From CAXBBB01 sp963793245 (GTDB lineage: Bacteria; Bacteroidota; Rhodothermia; Rhodothermales; BA12): a stretch of 64,000 nucleotides of DNA. Below, in pieces: positions 51,741 to 61,447 of the stretch. A program made the translations under genes and the position numbers. The notes under the pieces are model-generated. The model was not told the DNA's origin and did not search any database. It saw only the letters and a list, made by a program, of their open reading frames with translations. Location: assembly GCA_963793245.1 (NCBI GenBank), contig CAWBZG010000001.1, forward strand, positions 1 to 64,000, written 5' to 3'. Position 1 is the first letter of the stretch. Every line of letters starts with the position of its first letter.

Positions 51741-52880
51741 ATGACCCGCTCGCTGCTCGCCCTCGCCTTTGCCCTCTCCCTCTCGGCTTGCGCGCCCTCT
51801 GCGGACGATCCGGCTAGCGCCGACGCCACCGTCTTCGTGGCCCGCCTGGGAGCCGACACCGTCGCCGTCGAGCGTGTCGTGCGCGACGCCAGGGGCATCG
51901 ACGTCACGCTGATCACACGCGTACCCGCTACGCAGCGGACCGAGGCCCGCATCGACCTCGACGGCGAGAGCCGGATGGTCGGCTATACGTCCCAGACGCG
52001 CGACGCTGGCGGGCAGGTCGTCCAAACCCTGAGCATGACGCGCGATGGGGATAGCGTGCGCGTGCAGGCGGGCGATGCGTCGCGACGCGCGTTTGCTGCT
52101 GGCCCCGACGCGCTTCCGTTCGTGGAGTACGCGCACGCGGCGTTCGATCTGGCGCTCCAGCGCGGGACGAGTGGAACGCTACCGATGGCGACCAACCGTT
52201 CGATTCTCGACTTTGCCATCACGCGCCACGGCCAGACGGCGACCGTTCGTCATCCTTCACGAGGCGCGATGGCGGTCACCTTGGGACCCGATGGCGGCCT
52301 CGACACGCTCGACGCCGCCGAGACGACCCGCAAACTCTTCGTCACCCGAGCGCCTGGCTTCGACGTGGACGCGTTTGAGCGCCGCGCCGCCGCACTCGAC
52401 GCCGACGGTCGCGGGATCGGAGCGCTGTCGGGACGCGCAGAGGAGCAGGCAACTGTAGACGGCGCAACGATCACCCTAGACCACGGACAGCCCTCTCTCC
52501 GAGGGCGCCAGGTCTGGGGCACGGTCGTTCCCTACGGCAGCCTCTGGCGCACGGGCGCCGACCGCGCAACACACCTGACGACCGACCGACCGCTCGTACT
52601 CGGCGAAGGTGCCAACGCGCTTCGCCTGGGCGCAGGGACCGTGACGCTATTCTCTGTCCCGGAGGCCAACGGCGGCGTACTCGTCGTGAACGGGCAGACC
52701 GGACAGAACGGCAACTCGTACGATCAAACGCAAGACATAGGCCGCATCCCATTTACGCTGGAAATGCTGACGACACCCGTCGAGCAGTTGGAGATCGTCG
52801 CCGAGCCGGACGGCGATAGGGGAAGACTGGTCATCCGCTGGGGCGACCGCGCGCTCTCGGTCCCGTTCCGCGTCGAGTGA
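51741..52880 (+). CDS. DUF2911 lipoprotein
   Basis: 379 residues. The signal MTRSLLALAFALSLSACAPSADD has lipobox LSAC. The first ~190 residues are a beta-rich segment I do not recognise. Residues ~225-375 are a DUF2911 domain: ITLDHGQPSLRGRQVWGTVVPYGSLWRTGADRATHLTTDRPLVLGE and LVVNGQTGQNGNSYDQTQDIGRIPFTLEM. DUF2911 proteins are common in Bacteroidota envelopes; the function is unknown. It leads the plus-strand envelope-lipoprotein region and precedes the first conserved promoter-like motif. Confidence 0.85.
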   Translation: MTRSLLALAFALSLSACAPSADDPASADATVFVARLGADTVAVERVVRDARGIDVTLITRVPATQRTEARIDLDGESRMVGYTSQTRDAGGQVVQTLSMTRDGDSVRVQAGDASRRAFAAGPDALPFVEYAHAAFDLALQRGTSGTLPMATNRSILDFAITRHGQTATVRHPSRGAMAVTLGPDGGLDTLDAAETTRKLFVTRAPGFDVDAFERRAAALDADGRGIGALSGRAEEQATVDGATITLDHGQPSLRGRQVWGTVVPYGSLWRTGADRATHLTTDRPLVLGEGANALRLGAGTVTLFSVPEANGGVLVVNGQTGQNGNSYDQTQDIGRIPFTLEMLTTPVEQLEIVAEPDGDRGRLVIRWGDRALSVPFRVE

Positions 52881-52940
52881 CACGAGGCTAAGTTGCTCGG
52901 AGGAGCAGGTTTAAGCGGACTTAGCACGTGTCGTCACGTC

Positions 52941-52972
52941 TGCACAAGTTCTGGATATCGGTGAGCTAGACT
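52941..52972 (+). promoter_or_regulatory. Shared promoter-like motif, copy 1 (before YHYH protein 1)
   Basis: TGCACA (52941-52946), 21 nt including TCTGGATATC, then AGACT (52968-52972) preceded by T. It ends 71 nt before the ATG at 53044. The same blocks with the same 21-nt spacing occur at 54259 and 59539. Confidence 0.6.
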
Positions 52973-52982
52973 GCCTGCATGA

Positions 52983-53008
52983 CCGGGAGAGCCGTTTGTG
53001 TCTCCCGG
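52983..53008 (+). other. Hairpin in the leader of YHYH protein 1
   Basis: CCGGGAGA (52983-52990) and TCTCCCGG (53001-53008) form a perfect 8-bp stem with a 10-nt loop containing TTTG, in the untranslated leader downstream of the promoter-like motif. It explains the longer leader of this copy. Confidence 0.45.
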
Positions 53009-53043
53009 ACGATAGCTGTCTTCTCTCGACCCTTGCCGATCCC

Positions 53044-54187
53044 ATGCGCGCCTTCCACATCGCCCTCCTATTCAGCGGCTGTTTGCTTCTCGCCAGTTGC
53101 TCCTCAACTTCTACTGATCCTGCCAGCGACGAGTTGATCGCGGGCGAAATCGACACCTCGCTCTTCGTCACGGCATCCATCGTCGGCGAGATCACCGAGG
53201 AAGAGTGCATCCTCTCGGGAGGGACAGAAACCACCTGTATCCGCTTTTCGGTCAACACCACGCCGGTCGACCATTCGGCTGGCCCCTGGTGCCCCGGCAC
53301 GATCCAGGACGACGCTTCGCAGGGCGGCATCTGGCCCGAAGGCGGCGTCGCCTACGATGTCGATGGGGCGTTCATCGAGAACCTCGACACGTTTTACGAC
53401 GACGACTTCTGGCGGATGTACGACGACGCTGGCAACGTCCGCACGACACAGACGCGCGAGGCGTGTGCGGCGGCGGCCAACCCCAACGTCGGTGCCGAGT
53501 ACGCCAACTTCTGCGTCCAGTGCGAAACGTCGTACCTCGAAGCCGAAGCGCAGATCACCTACGTCATTCCCAAGCAGCCCGTCATGGTCAGCGGGACGGG
53601 CCGCACGAGCGATCCGATGGGCGTGGCCTTTAACGGCATCAGCTTCGCTCCCGCCGCCCCTACCGCCAACATCCTCGGGGCGTACACGCTCGCGCCGTTC
53701 GACGACTGCGGCGGTCACGTCAACCTCAACGTAGGCTACCACTACCACGAGGCGACGGGCTGCGGCACACAGGTCGATCAGACCGACGGCCACGCAGCGA
53801 TGATCGGCTACGCGCTCGACGGCTTCCCCTTTTACGCTCAACTGAACGCTGACGGCCAGGAGCCGACGGATCTGGACGCGTGCCGAGGCCACACCGACGA
53901 CGTGCGCGGCTACCACTACCACGTGGCTGCGCCCGGCACCAACCAGTTCGTCGGCTGCTTCCGCGGCGAGTACGGCTGCGCCCTCGAAGGCGCCGGATCG
54001 GGCCAGACGTGTGACGCAACCCAGAACACGGGCGGTCCGGGCGGAGGTCCGCCACGTGGCCCCGGTAGGACCCGGCGGACCTCCGCCCAACGATGCGATG
54101 ATGGGCAACGCGCCGACAAACGCGGCCACGGCAAAAGCTCCAGCGGCACACTCGCACGCCTTCCCCGGACCGCACGACCACCACTGA
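53044..54187 (+). pseudogene. YHYH-domain lipoprotein 1, one-base frameshift
   Basis: From ATG 53044 a lipoprotein signal (HIALLFSGCLLLASCSST, lipobox LASC) leads into a YHYH-family domain: HVNLNVGYHYHEATGC, AAMIGYALDGFPFYAQL and HTDDVRGYHYHVAAPGTN, with many Cys (CPGT, CVQC, CGGH, CRGH). After TGGPGGGPP the frame breaks. Deleting one base near A54067 gives GGPGGPPPNDAMMGN and ends FPGPHDHH at TGA 54187, a 380-residue protein. Left uncorrected, the frame runs on into the next YHYH gene. The repeated HxH and Cys suggest metal binding (inference). Confidence 0.78.
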
Positions 54188-54258
54188 GTCGGCGGCGACG
54201 GGAGCGGGAAACTGCTTCAAGCGCGAGAGCAGACAGAGATCTCCTTGCCACCACGTTC

Positions 54259-54290
54259 TGCACAGATCCTGAACATGTCTCCGGTAGACT
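54259..54290 (+). promoter_or_regulatory. Shared promoter-like motif, copy 2 (before YHYH protein 2)
   Basis: TGCACA (54259-54264), 21 nt, AGACT (54286-54290) preceded by GGT. It ends 25 nt before the ATG at 54316, the same distance as copy 3. Confidence 0.62.
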
Positions 54291-54315
54291 AACCACATCC
54301 TCTACCTCCACCCTC

Positions 54316-55143
54316 ATGAATATCTCCTCCTTCGGACGCGGAACGGCAGCCGCTGCACTCGTCGTCCTCGCTCTGCTTCCCGCCTGCGACTCGAACACCG
54401 CTAACGACGATGATGGCGATAGCGACGGCGGCGCGCCCACCGGCGTGTTGGCCGCCGCCTACGCCGAGTTCGACACCGACAACGTCACGGTCATGCTCGA
54501 CGGCTCCGACGTGCTGATCGAGTCGAACGGCTATCCCAACCACACCTCGCCGTACTGGTCCAACACGACCGCCCGTACGCTGGACGGCAGGACGACGGCA
54601 GCGGCGGCTACCAACCATCCGCTGTTCGCCGAGCCGACTTCTACGTCCTACGACCAGATGGCACCGGGCAACATCGACGACTTCAATGGCTCGTACGCGC
54701 TCACCGTCCCGTCCAGCCCGTCGCGAGCCTCGTCCTCGTCGGCGACGGGACTCGGGGCCATCGGCATCGCGGTCAGCGGCGCCATGATCTACAACGACCA
54801 GGAAGGCCCCAACGTCCCGCTTGCCAATGCCGTCGGATCGCTCGACGTAAACGGCGCGCACACCGGCCCGCAGAGCTACCACTACCACCTCGAACCCGTC
54901 TCTTTTTCCGAAGACGACGACGCGCTGATCGGCGTGATGGCGGACGGCTTCTTCCTCTACGGACGCCGCGACGCGGACGGAACGTACCCGAGTGACCTCG
55001 ACGAGTCCGGCGGTCACACCGGCACGACGCCGCACAATTCGGCGAGCGAGTACCACTATCACATCCAGAATGAACTCTATCTGGACCGGTACTACATCCT
55101 CTTCCCCGGCGATTATCAAGGTACTCCCAGTGCGATCCGTTAA
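54316..55143 (+). CDS. YHYH-domain lipoprotein 2
   Basis: 275 residues. The signal MNISSFGRGTAAAALVVLALLPACDSN has lipobox LPAC and is followed by an Asp/Gly linker. The domain has ESNGYPNHTSPYWSN, the central IGIAVSGAMIYNDQEGPN, GPQSYHYHLEPVS, LIGVMADGFFLYGRRDADG and ASEYHYHIQNELY, so the HYH motif occurs twice with the GYxxDGxPxY-like strand in between. Sec export and lipid anchoring are expected; the function is unknown. The last 14 nt overlap the GTG start of the MORN-repeat gene. Confidence 0.88.
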   Translation: MNISSFGRGTAAAALVVLALLPACDSNTANDDDGDSDGGAPTGVLAAAYAEFDTDNVTVMLDGSDVLIESNGYPNHTSPYWSNTTARTLDGRTTAAAATNHPLFAEPTSTSYDQMAPGNIDDFNGSYALTVPSSPSRASSSSATGLGAIGIAVSGAMIYNDQEGPNVPLANAVGSLDVNGAHTGPQSYHYHLEPVSFSEDDDALIGVMADGFFLYGRRDADGTYPSDLDESGGHTGTTPHNSASEYHYHIQNELYLDRYYILFPGDYQGTPSAIR

Positions 55144-55709
55144 CCGCAACACGCTCCTCGTCGCTGCTGCTCTGCTCCTCGCAGGAGCCGCCGCCTGGAC
55201 CGCCACCCGCCCCGCCAAAGTCGACCGTTCCCTGCTGACGCTCCAAGCGGACGAGGGACGCGTCTACCACGAAGGCGCTCCGTTTACGGGAGCTGCTGTT
55301 GCCTATCAGGACGGCGAACTCGTCGAACGGACGACCTACGTCGAGGGCAAGAAGCAGGGGCGCTCGGAGCGGTGGTACCCAGACGGCAAACGGAGCGAGC
55401 GGCGTCACCTACACCAACAACCGGCGCCACGGCACCGTCGAGACGTGGTGGGAGGACGGCACGCTGCGGTCCGAGTCGCATTTCGTACGGGGCGTGGCCG
55501 ATGGCGTCCAGCGCCAGTGGTACCGCAGTGGCGCGCTCTTCAAAGAGGTCCACCTCGCCGGAGGCCAGGAAGCCGGATTGCAACGCGCGTGGCGCGAAAA
55601 CGGAGTCCTCTACGCCAACTACGAAGCCAGAGACGGGCGCATCTACGGACTCAAACGCGCCAACCTCTGCTACGAACTGGACGACGAACGCCTCGTCGTC
55701 AACCTCTAA
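55130..55709 (+). pseudogene. MORN-repeat (YwqK-like) membrane-anchored protein, one-base frameshift
   Basis: From GTG 55130, overlapping the YHYH2 stop, a signal anchor TLLVAAALLLAGAAAWTATRP is followed by MORN-like repeats (GRVYHEGAPFTGAAVAYQDGELVERTTYVEGKKQGRSERWYPDG). The frame breaks at AAA 55388-55390; with one A removed it reads DGNGASGVTYTNNRRHGTVETWWEDGTLRSESHFVRGVADGVQRQWYRSGAL and on to LDDERLVVNL, stop 55709 (192 residues). MORN repeats are beta-hairpin units mediating binding. It sits between the YHYH2 and SCO genes with 12 nt to the latter, so it belongs to the same operon. Confidence 0.8.
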
Positions 55710-55721
55710 CCCCACCGCGAC

Positions 55722-56405
55722 ATGACCCGCTCCCTCCTCCTCGCGACCGCCGGGCTGCTGGTAGTCGTCGTCGGCTGCGACGACGCGCGCCAAGCCCTCA
55801 TCGAAGCCAGCCCGGTCGCCAGTTCCCCAAGCGCGCTTCCCTACTACGCCGACGGCGACTTCACGCCGCACTGGTTCGCGTCCGCCCAGGAAGTCCCCGC
55901 CGACTTCCACGCGATTCCGGCTTTCTCCCTCACCGATCAGCGGGGCCGAACGATCACCGAAGCCGATCTCGACGGCCAGATCTCCGTCGCCAACTTCTTC
56001 TTTACCGTCTGTCCCGGCATCTGCCCGATGACGACGGCCAACATGAAGCGCGTCCAGACTACGTTTGCCGATGACGACGGCGTCGCTCTGCTCTCGCACT
56101 CGATCACGCCTGACGCCGACAGCGTCGCCGTGCTCGAAGCGTTCGCCGAGCAGATGGGCGTGCTGGCCGACAAGTGGCACCTGCTCACCGGCGAGCGCGA
56201 CGTGATCTACGCGCTCGGAAAGAGCGCCTACTTCGCCGACGACGATCTCGGCGAAACTATCGCCGCACCCGATGCTGCGTTCACGCACACCGAAAGCTTC
56301 TTCCTCATCGACGGCAACCGCCGCATCCGAGGCGTCTACAACGGCATGAACACGGCCTCCGTGACGCAGCTCATCGAGGACGTGCGGACGCTCCAATCCG
56401 AGTAG
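55722..56405 (+). CDS. SCO1/SenC family copper-binding lipoprotein
   Basis: 227 residues. The signal LLLATAGLLVVVVGCDDA has lipobox VVGC. The thioredoxin-like SCO domain has the copper-binding TVCPGICPMTTANM (CxxxC, near residue 98) and the conserved His in FTHTESFFLIDGNRRIRGVYNG near 190. SCO proteins deliver copper or act as thiol reductases for the CuA site of cytochrome oxidase. The gene comes 12 nt after the MORN gene and 83 nt before a two-component system, linking the YHYH region to copper (inference). Confidence 0.93.
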   Translation: MTRSLLLATAGLLVVVVGCDDARQALIEASPVASSPSALPYYADGDFTPHWFASAQEVPADFHAIPAFSLTDQRGRTITEADLDGQISVANFFFTVCPGICPMTTANMKRVQTTFADDDGVALLSHSITPDADSVAVLEAFAEQMGVLADKWHLLTGERDVIYALGKSAYFADDDLGETIAAPDAAFTHTESFFLIDGNRRIRGVYNGMNTASVTQLIEDVRTLQSE

Positions 56406-56488
56406 TCCCAGGCGGCACACGCGTCAGGTTGGGCGCAAGCCTCTATCTGCTCTGCACGTGCGATCTTACCACCCGCCCCGCTCTTCTC

Positions 56489-57166
56489 ATGCCCCGAACC
56501 CTCCTCATCGCTGACGACGAACCGACTATCCGGGATCTGCTGCGCGACTTCTTTGAGGCGCAGGGGTTCAACGTCGTGACGGCAGCGGATGGAAAGCAGG
56601 CGCTTGCCGCCGCACGCGAGTCGACTCCCGATCTGATCCTGCTCGACGTGATGATGCCGTGGATGGACGGATTCGAGGTCATCCGCACGCTGCGGCGCGA
56701 AGGCGAGACGCCGGTCATTCTGCTCACGGCGCGCGCCGAGGAAGCCGACAAGCTCAGCGGTTTAGGACTCGGCGCCGACGACTATATCACCAAGCCGTTC
56801 AGCTTCCACGAGGTCGCGGCGCGCGTACAGGCCGTCCTGCGACGAAGCGAACCCAAAGGCGTGCTGCGCGGCGGCGAGGTGGTTCTCGACCCCGAAGCGC
56901 ACCGGGTCGAAGTGAGCGGAAAGCTGGCCGACGTCACCCCTGCCGAGTTCGCCATTCTCCACGCGCTCATGTCCGCGTCCGGACGTGCGCACTCGCGGAT
57001 CCAGTTGCTCGAAGTGCTCGGCCACGACTACGACGGATCCGAGCGCACCGTCGACTCGCACGTGCGCAACCTGCGCGTCAAGATCGAACCCGACCCCAAA
57101 AACCCGTCGCACATCGACACCGTGTTTGGCGTGGGCTACCGGTTCGCGCCAAAGGTGACGTCGTGA
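56489..57166 (+). CDS. OmpR-family response regulator
   Basis: 225 residues. The receiver domain has RTLLIADDEPTIRDLLRDFF, the phospho-Asp in DLILLDVMMPWMDGFEVIRTL near residue 53, and YITKPFSFHEVAARVQAVL with the conserved Lys. The winged helix has DVTPAEFAILHALMSASGRAHSRIQLLEVL and RTVDSHVRNLRVKIEPDPKNPSHIDTVFGVGYRF. ATG 56489 is chosen at the receiver start. The stop overlaps the kinase GTG (GTGA), so the pair is translationally coupled. Confidence 0.95.
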   Translation: MPRTLLIADDEPTIRDLLRDFFEAQGFNVVTAADGKQALAAARESTPDLILLDVMMPWMDGFEVIRTLRREGETPVILLTARAEEADKLSGLGLGADDYITKPFSFHEVAARVQAVLRRSEPKGVLRGGEVVLDPEAHRVEVSGKLADVTPAEFAILHALMSASGRAHSRIQLLEVLGHDYDGSERTVDSHVRNLRVKIEPDPKNPSHIDTVFGVGYRFAPKVTS

Positions 57167-58632
57167 GAATCCGCTCACTCCGCACCCGGTGGACGATCGC
57201 GCTCGTGGCGGTATGCGTGCTCGAAGCGCTGCTCGTGGCTGTCGCCGTCCGCGTGACGACGGCGCGGGCGTTCGAGCGGTTCGTCGTCGAGGAGGCGTTC
57301 GAGGTCTTCGTCGAACGCGTGGAATCGGAAGCCCGAACCCAGGGCACGCTGACCGGCGACGTACCCCGCTCCGAACCCAGCCGTCCGCAGCCGCCGCCTC
57401 GTCGCCAACCGCCACGACTCGATGACACGCAAATCACTCCTCCTGGTCGTCGCGAGCAACCACGGCCTCGCCGCGAAAGCAGCCTTCCATCGCCGGTGAG
57501 TCTCGGCGACGGCATCGCGTTCGGTTTGGCGGATGCTCAGGGCTACGTGCTTCGACCGTTCGACCGGCACGCGGTGGGCGATAGCCTTTCGCCGAGCGAG
57601 CAGGCGGCAGGACGCGCGATCCTGGTAGACGGAAGCCGCCTGGGAACGGCTTTCGTCCCCCGCAACGCCGCTAACATGCTGGCCGACTTTCCCGGCGACA
57701 GTCCCGAAGCGCGGTTCATCGCCTCGTCCACGACGGCCCTCGCCGCTGCACTGGCGGGCGCGCTCGTTCTCGCACTCGGATTTGGCGCGTGGCTCGCCGG
57801 ACGGACCACGCAGCCGCTGGGCACGCTCACCAACGCCGTGCGAGCCGTCACTGCGGGAGACCTCCACCAGTCGGTTGCCGTCACGACCTCCGACGAGGTG
57901 GGCGCGCTCGCCGATGCCTTCAACACGATGAGCACCCGGCTCGCCAACGCAACCGCCCTGCGCCAGCGGATGACGGCAGACGTATCGCACGATCTGCGCA
58001 CGCCCGTCACGGCTGTCCTGGGTACGCTCGAACTGATCGAAACCGGCGTACTGGCGCCCACGCCCGAGCGCATCCGTGCGGCGCGCGTCGAGGCGCAGCG
58101 GTTGGCTCGGCTCATCGAGAACTTCCACACGCTCGCCCTCGCCGACGCAGGCGAACTCCCGATCCACCCAGCCCGCGTGGACGCCGCCGACGCGCTCCTC
58201 CACACGGCGACGCTGTTCGAGGCGCAAGCCAAGAGCGCGGGCGTCGATCTGGCTGTCGAAGTGGACGACGTGCATCCGGTCCAGGCCGACGTAGACCGGC
58301 TCGCGCAGATCCTCGCCAACCTGGTATCCAACGCGCTCCGTCACACGCCGACGGGCGGACGCGTCACGCTCGGCGCTCACGTCACGGGCGGCAACGTCGC
58401 CGTCACCGTCGCCGATACGGGCAGCGGCATTCCGCCCGATGTGTTGCCCCACGTGTTCGAGCGCTCGGTCCGTGCCGACGCGTCTCGGTCCGGTGGAGGC
58501 GCCGGACTCGGCCTGAGCATCGTCCGCTCGCTCGCCCAAGCGATGAACGGGAGCGTCGGAGCCGAGAGCGTGCCCGGAGAAGGGACGACGGTGACGGTCA
58601 GGCTTCCTATGTGGTCACACCAGGTGGCGTGA
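57163..58632 (+). CDS. HAMP sensor histidine kinase
   Basis: 489 residues from GTG 57163. First transmembrane helix WTIALVAVCVLEALLVAVAVRVT; a periplasmic region with a Pro/Arg-rich stretch (RPQPPPRRQPPRLDDTQITPPGRREQPRPRRE); second helix ALAAALAGALVLALGFGAWLA near residue 195. HAMP follows (RTTQPLGTLTNAVRAVTAGDL), then HisKA with MTADVSHDLRTPVTAVLGTLEL (phospho-His) near 275, and HATPase with LANLVSNALRHTPTG (N), VADTGSGIPPDVLPHVFERSVR (G1/F) and GAGLGLSIVRSLAQAM (G2). It is the partner of the OmpR-type regulator; the signal is unknown. Confidence 0.94.
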   Translation: MRIRSLRTRWTIALVAVCVLEALLVAVAVRVTTARAFERFVVEEAFEVFVERVESEARTQGTLTGDVPRSEPSRPQPPPRRQPPRLDDTQITPPGRREQPRPRRESSLPSPVSLGDGIAFGLADAQGYVLRPFDRHAVGDSLSPSEQAAGRAILVDGSRLGTAFVPRNAANMLADFPGDSPEARFIASSTTALAAALAGALVLALGFGAWLAGRTTQPLGTLTNAVRAVTAGDLHQSVAVTTSDEVGALADAFNTMSTRLANATALRQRMTADVSHDLRTPVTAVLGTLELIETGVLAPTPERIRAARVEAQRLARLIENFHTLALADAGELPIHPARVDAADALLHTATLFEAQAKSAGVDLAVEVDDVHPVQADVDRLAQILANLVSNALRHTPTGGRVTLGAHVTGGNVAVTVADTGSGIPPDVLPHVFERSVRADASRSGGGAGLGLSIVRSLAQAMNGSVGAESVPGEGTTVTVRLPMWSHQVA

Positions 58633-58770
58633 GGAGATGGAGCCGTAGCCGAGCGTGTACGCGGCCTGCTCTTCCAAACTGCGCGCCTTCCTGTCTTCCA
58701 GTCACCGGGCAATCTTCGATGGAACGGGCATGTTCTGTCACTGCTCCTCCGCTCACCCGCCCCCCTTCCG

Positions 58771-59367
58771 ATGGACGACGCTCAGTTCGAATACATTACC
58801 ATCTTCGTCTCGCTCGTGCTGGGGTTGGGCGTCGCGGACCTGCTTCAAAGCGCGTACCGACTCGTGCAGGAGCATCGACACGTGCGCTTCCACTGGCTCT
58901 CGCCGGTCTGGGCGGTCATCGTCTTCCTGCGCGTGACGTTTTTCTACTGGGATTTCTACGCGTTCGGCCATTCCACAGTCTGGGCGTCGTTTCCGTCCTT
59001 CCTCTTTCTGCTCACCAGTCCCGTCCTCCTCTTCATCGCCGCATGCAACGTGCTGCCGGACGCGCTGCCCGAAGGCGACCAAACTCCCCTCGACCTGCGA
59101 GACTACTTCTTTGAGCGCCCAAGGGGATTCTTTGGCGTTTTGATGCTGTTTTCGGTAAGCAGTTTCGGCATCGCTATCCTGCTCGGCGCGCCTCTGCTCG
59201 ACGTTCGTCCGGTGATGTTTCTGCTCGAAGTGCCGCTCTTTGGCGTGCTGGCATGGAGCCGCAACCCCACCTTTCACAGCGTTGCAGCGCTCATCCTGCT
59301 CGCCACTACTATAGCCTACGTGTTCGTCGTGCAAGGCGCACTGGTCGGCCCGATGCCGCCGCAGTGA
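58771..59367 (+). CDS. Hypothetical membrane protein
   Basis: 198 residues with about six hydrophobic segments: YITIFVSLVLGLGVADLLQSAY, WLSPVWAVIVFLRVTFFYWDFYAF, FPSFLFLLTSPVLLFIAACNV, FFGVLMLFSVSSFGIAILLGAPLL, PVMFLLEVPLFGVLAW and VAALILLATTIAYVFVVQGAL. No signal peptide or known family motif is recognised; proteins of this look are common hypotheticals in Bacteroidota and Rhodothermota. The 138-nt gap after the kinase shows no clear terminator. Function unknown. Confidence 0.72.
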   Translation: MDDAQFEYITIFVSLVLGLGVADLLQSAYRLVQEHRHVRFHWLSPVWAVIVFLRVTFFYWDFYAFGHSTVWASFPSFLFLLTSPVLLFIAACNVLPDALPEGDQTPLDLRDYFFERPRGFFGVLMLFSVSSFGIAILLGAPLLDVRPVMFLLEVPLFGVLAWSRNPTFHSVAALILLATTIAYVFVVQGALVGPMPPQ

Positions 59368-59538
59368 TGCCTGGCGAGCCGAGCCAGAGCGCGCGTTCGA
59401 CCGGGTAGCGCGGGCGGACGGGCTTCGTTTGGGAGGGCAGCGCGAGGACAAACATGGACGGGCGCGTCACCTGCGAGATGACGGATCGGAGTGTCGAGCA
59501 GGCCCCGGCTGCGCGGTGCACGAAAACGGTCGGGCGCG

Positions 59539-59570
59539 TGCACAGGATCTGGACATCGCGTCCCGAGACT
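59539..59570 (+). promoter_or_regulatory. Shared promoter-like motif, copy 3 (before the DUF4353-like gene)
   Basis: TGCACA (59539-59544), 21 nt including TCTGGACATC, AGACT (59566-59570). It ends 25 nt before the ATG at 59596. It lies in the otherwise featureless 228-nt gap after the membrane-protein gene. Confidence 0.62.
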
Positions 59571-59595
59571 AGGGTCAACATCCTCCTCTCCGACC

Positions 59596-61371
59596 ATGAA
59601 CGCATCCACCCGCTGGCTCCTCGCCACCCTCGTCCTCACGCTCACCGCCTGCGACAGCGGCAGCCTGTCCGACAGCGACGGCGACGCCATGTTCGCACTC
59701 ACCTCGCTCACCTGCGACGTGTCCGGCGTCAACACCGACCCGTTCACCGTCGCCGACGCGCTCGCAGCGAACGCGGCCGACCACGAAGCCGCCGGTGACT
59801 ACTCCTACGACGCGCCTCAGCCACGAGCATCACGCTCACCGGCTCGTCCGCCACCATCAACGGAATGGGAGCCAGCGCCAACGGGAGCACGATCACCGTC
59901 AACGCACCCGGCACCTACGTCGTCACGGGAAGCCTGAGCGACGGCCAACTCGTGGTCGACTCGCCCAGCGACGGCATCGTGAAACTGGTGCTCGACGGCG
60001 CCAACATCACGAACACGAGCGACTCGGGCATCCGCGTCGTAGAGGGTGACAAGACGATCCTCATCCTGGCCGACGGATCGATGAATGCGGTAACCGACGG
60101 CGTGAGCTATCCGGCTAATGCCGAGCAGAACGCCGCCGTTTGGAGCGACGACGACTTGTCCATCGGCGGCGGCGGATCGCTCACTGTCACCGCGAACTTC
60201 GAGGACGGCATCGCGAGCAAAGACGGTCTGGTCATAGCAGGCGGCACCATCACCGTCACGGCGCCCGACGAAGGCATTCGGGGCAAAGACTACCTCGTCG
60301 TTCGGGGCGGTGCGCTCGACGTGACGGCAGGCGGCGACGGTCTCAAATCCGACGAAGACGGCGACGCTGACCTGGGCTACGTGCTCATCGCAGGCGGTAC
60401 GACTGTAGTCGACGCCGACGGCGACGCGCTTTCGGCCGAGACCGACGCGCTCGTTTCGGGTGGAACGCTCGCGCTGCGGTCGGGCGGCGGCTCGGGTGTG
60501 ACGCCGGGCGATGCCTCGACCAAGGGCCTCAAAGCCGGAGTCCTCATCGTGATCGACGACGGCACGATCACCATCGACGCATCGGACGACGGTGTCCACT
60601 CCGACGACATGATCGTCATCAACGGCGGCGACGACCCAGATCGCCACGGCCGACGACGCCGTCCACGCCGATCTCTCGCTGACGATCAACAGCGGCGACG
60701 TCACGGTGACGCGGAGCTACGAAGGCATCGAAGTGGTGCTGGGCGACCTGGTCGTCAACGGCGGCACGATCACCGTAGTCGCGACCGACGACGGATTCAA
60801 CCTGTCCGGCGACGGCGACGACCCGAACGGCGTCGAGTCGGCGGGCGACCCGTACGACATGATCTTCAACGGCGGGCGGATCATCGTCACGTCGGGCAAC
60901 GACGGCATCGACTCGAACGGATCCATCGTGATGACCGGTGGCTGCCTCGCCATCAACGGCCCCGCTCCGGGGACGCGGCCCGAGCAGGGTGCCATTGACT
61001 ACAACGGCGACTTTGAGATCACCGGCGGCATCCTCGTCGCGGCAGGCGCATCGGGACGGATGGCCCAGACGCCGGGCACGGCCTCGACCCAGCCCACGGT
61101 CGCCGTCACGTTCTCGTCTTCCCAGTCGGCCGGGACCCTCGTCTCGCTCCAAGGAGACGGCGCCGCGCTCGCCATCGCGCCTGGCAAGGCATTTCAGTCG
61201 CTCGTGATCTCCGCGCCGTGGCTCAAAACCGGCGATGAAGTGCGCCTCTATCGGGGAGGAAGTGTCTCGGGTAGCATTGCAGACGGCCTGTTCGATGGAG
61301 GAATGCTAGGCGACGCAGCGCTTCTAGAAGCCGCCACCCTCTCGTCCATTATCACAAACGTCACGCCTTGA
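59596..61371 (+). pseudogene. DUF4353-like (carbohydrate-binding domain) beta-helix lipoprotein, two frame breaks
   Basis: ATG 59596 gives a lipoprotein signal (WLLATLVLTLTACDSG, lipobox LTAC) and FALTSLTCDVSGV, then breaks near 59815-59822. Adding one base restores TSITLTGSSATINGMGASANG. The long repetitive stretch (DGIVKLVLDGANITN, VWSDDDLSIGGGGSL, EDGIASKDGLVIAGGTITV, DEGIRGKDYLVVRGG, DDGVHSDDMIVINGG) is the right-handed beta-helix of DUF4353 carbohydrate-binding-domain proteins. A second break near 60630 (one extra C) is followed by QIATADDAVHADLSLTINSGD. The net restored length is 591 residues. These proteins often pair with CotH-type proteins; here the CotH gene is 25 kb away. Confidence 0.8.
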
Positions 61372-61447
61372 CACAGGCGCAGCGTCGACACATCCCATCG
61401 GATGCCTGCTCGATGGACTACCGCCCTCTCTCCACAGCCCTACCGTC

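Noticed and set aside
52996..55143. One 715-residue protein containing two YHYH domains
   Set aside because: It is a run-on caused by a one-base frame break. The second half has its own lipoprotein signal, ATG and promoter-like motif.
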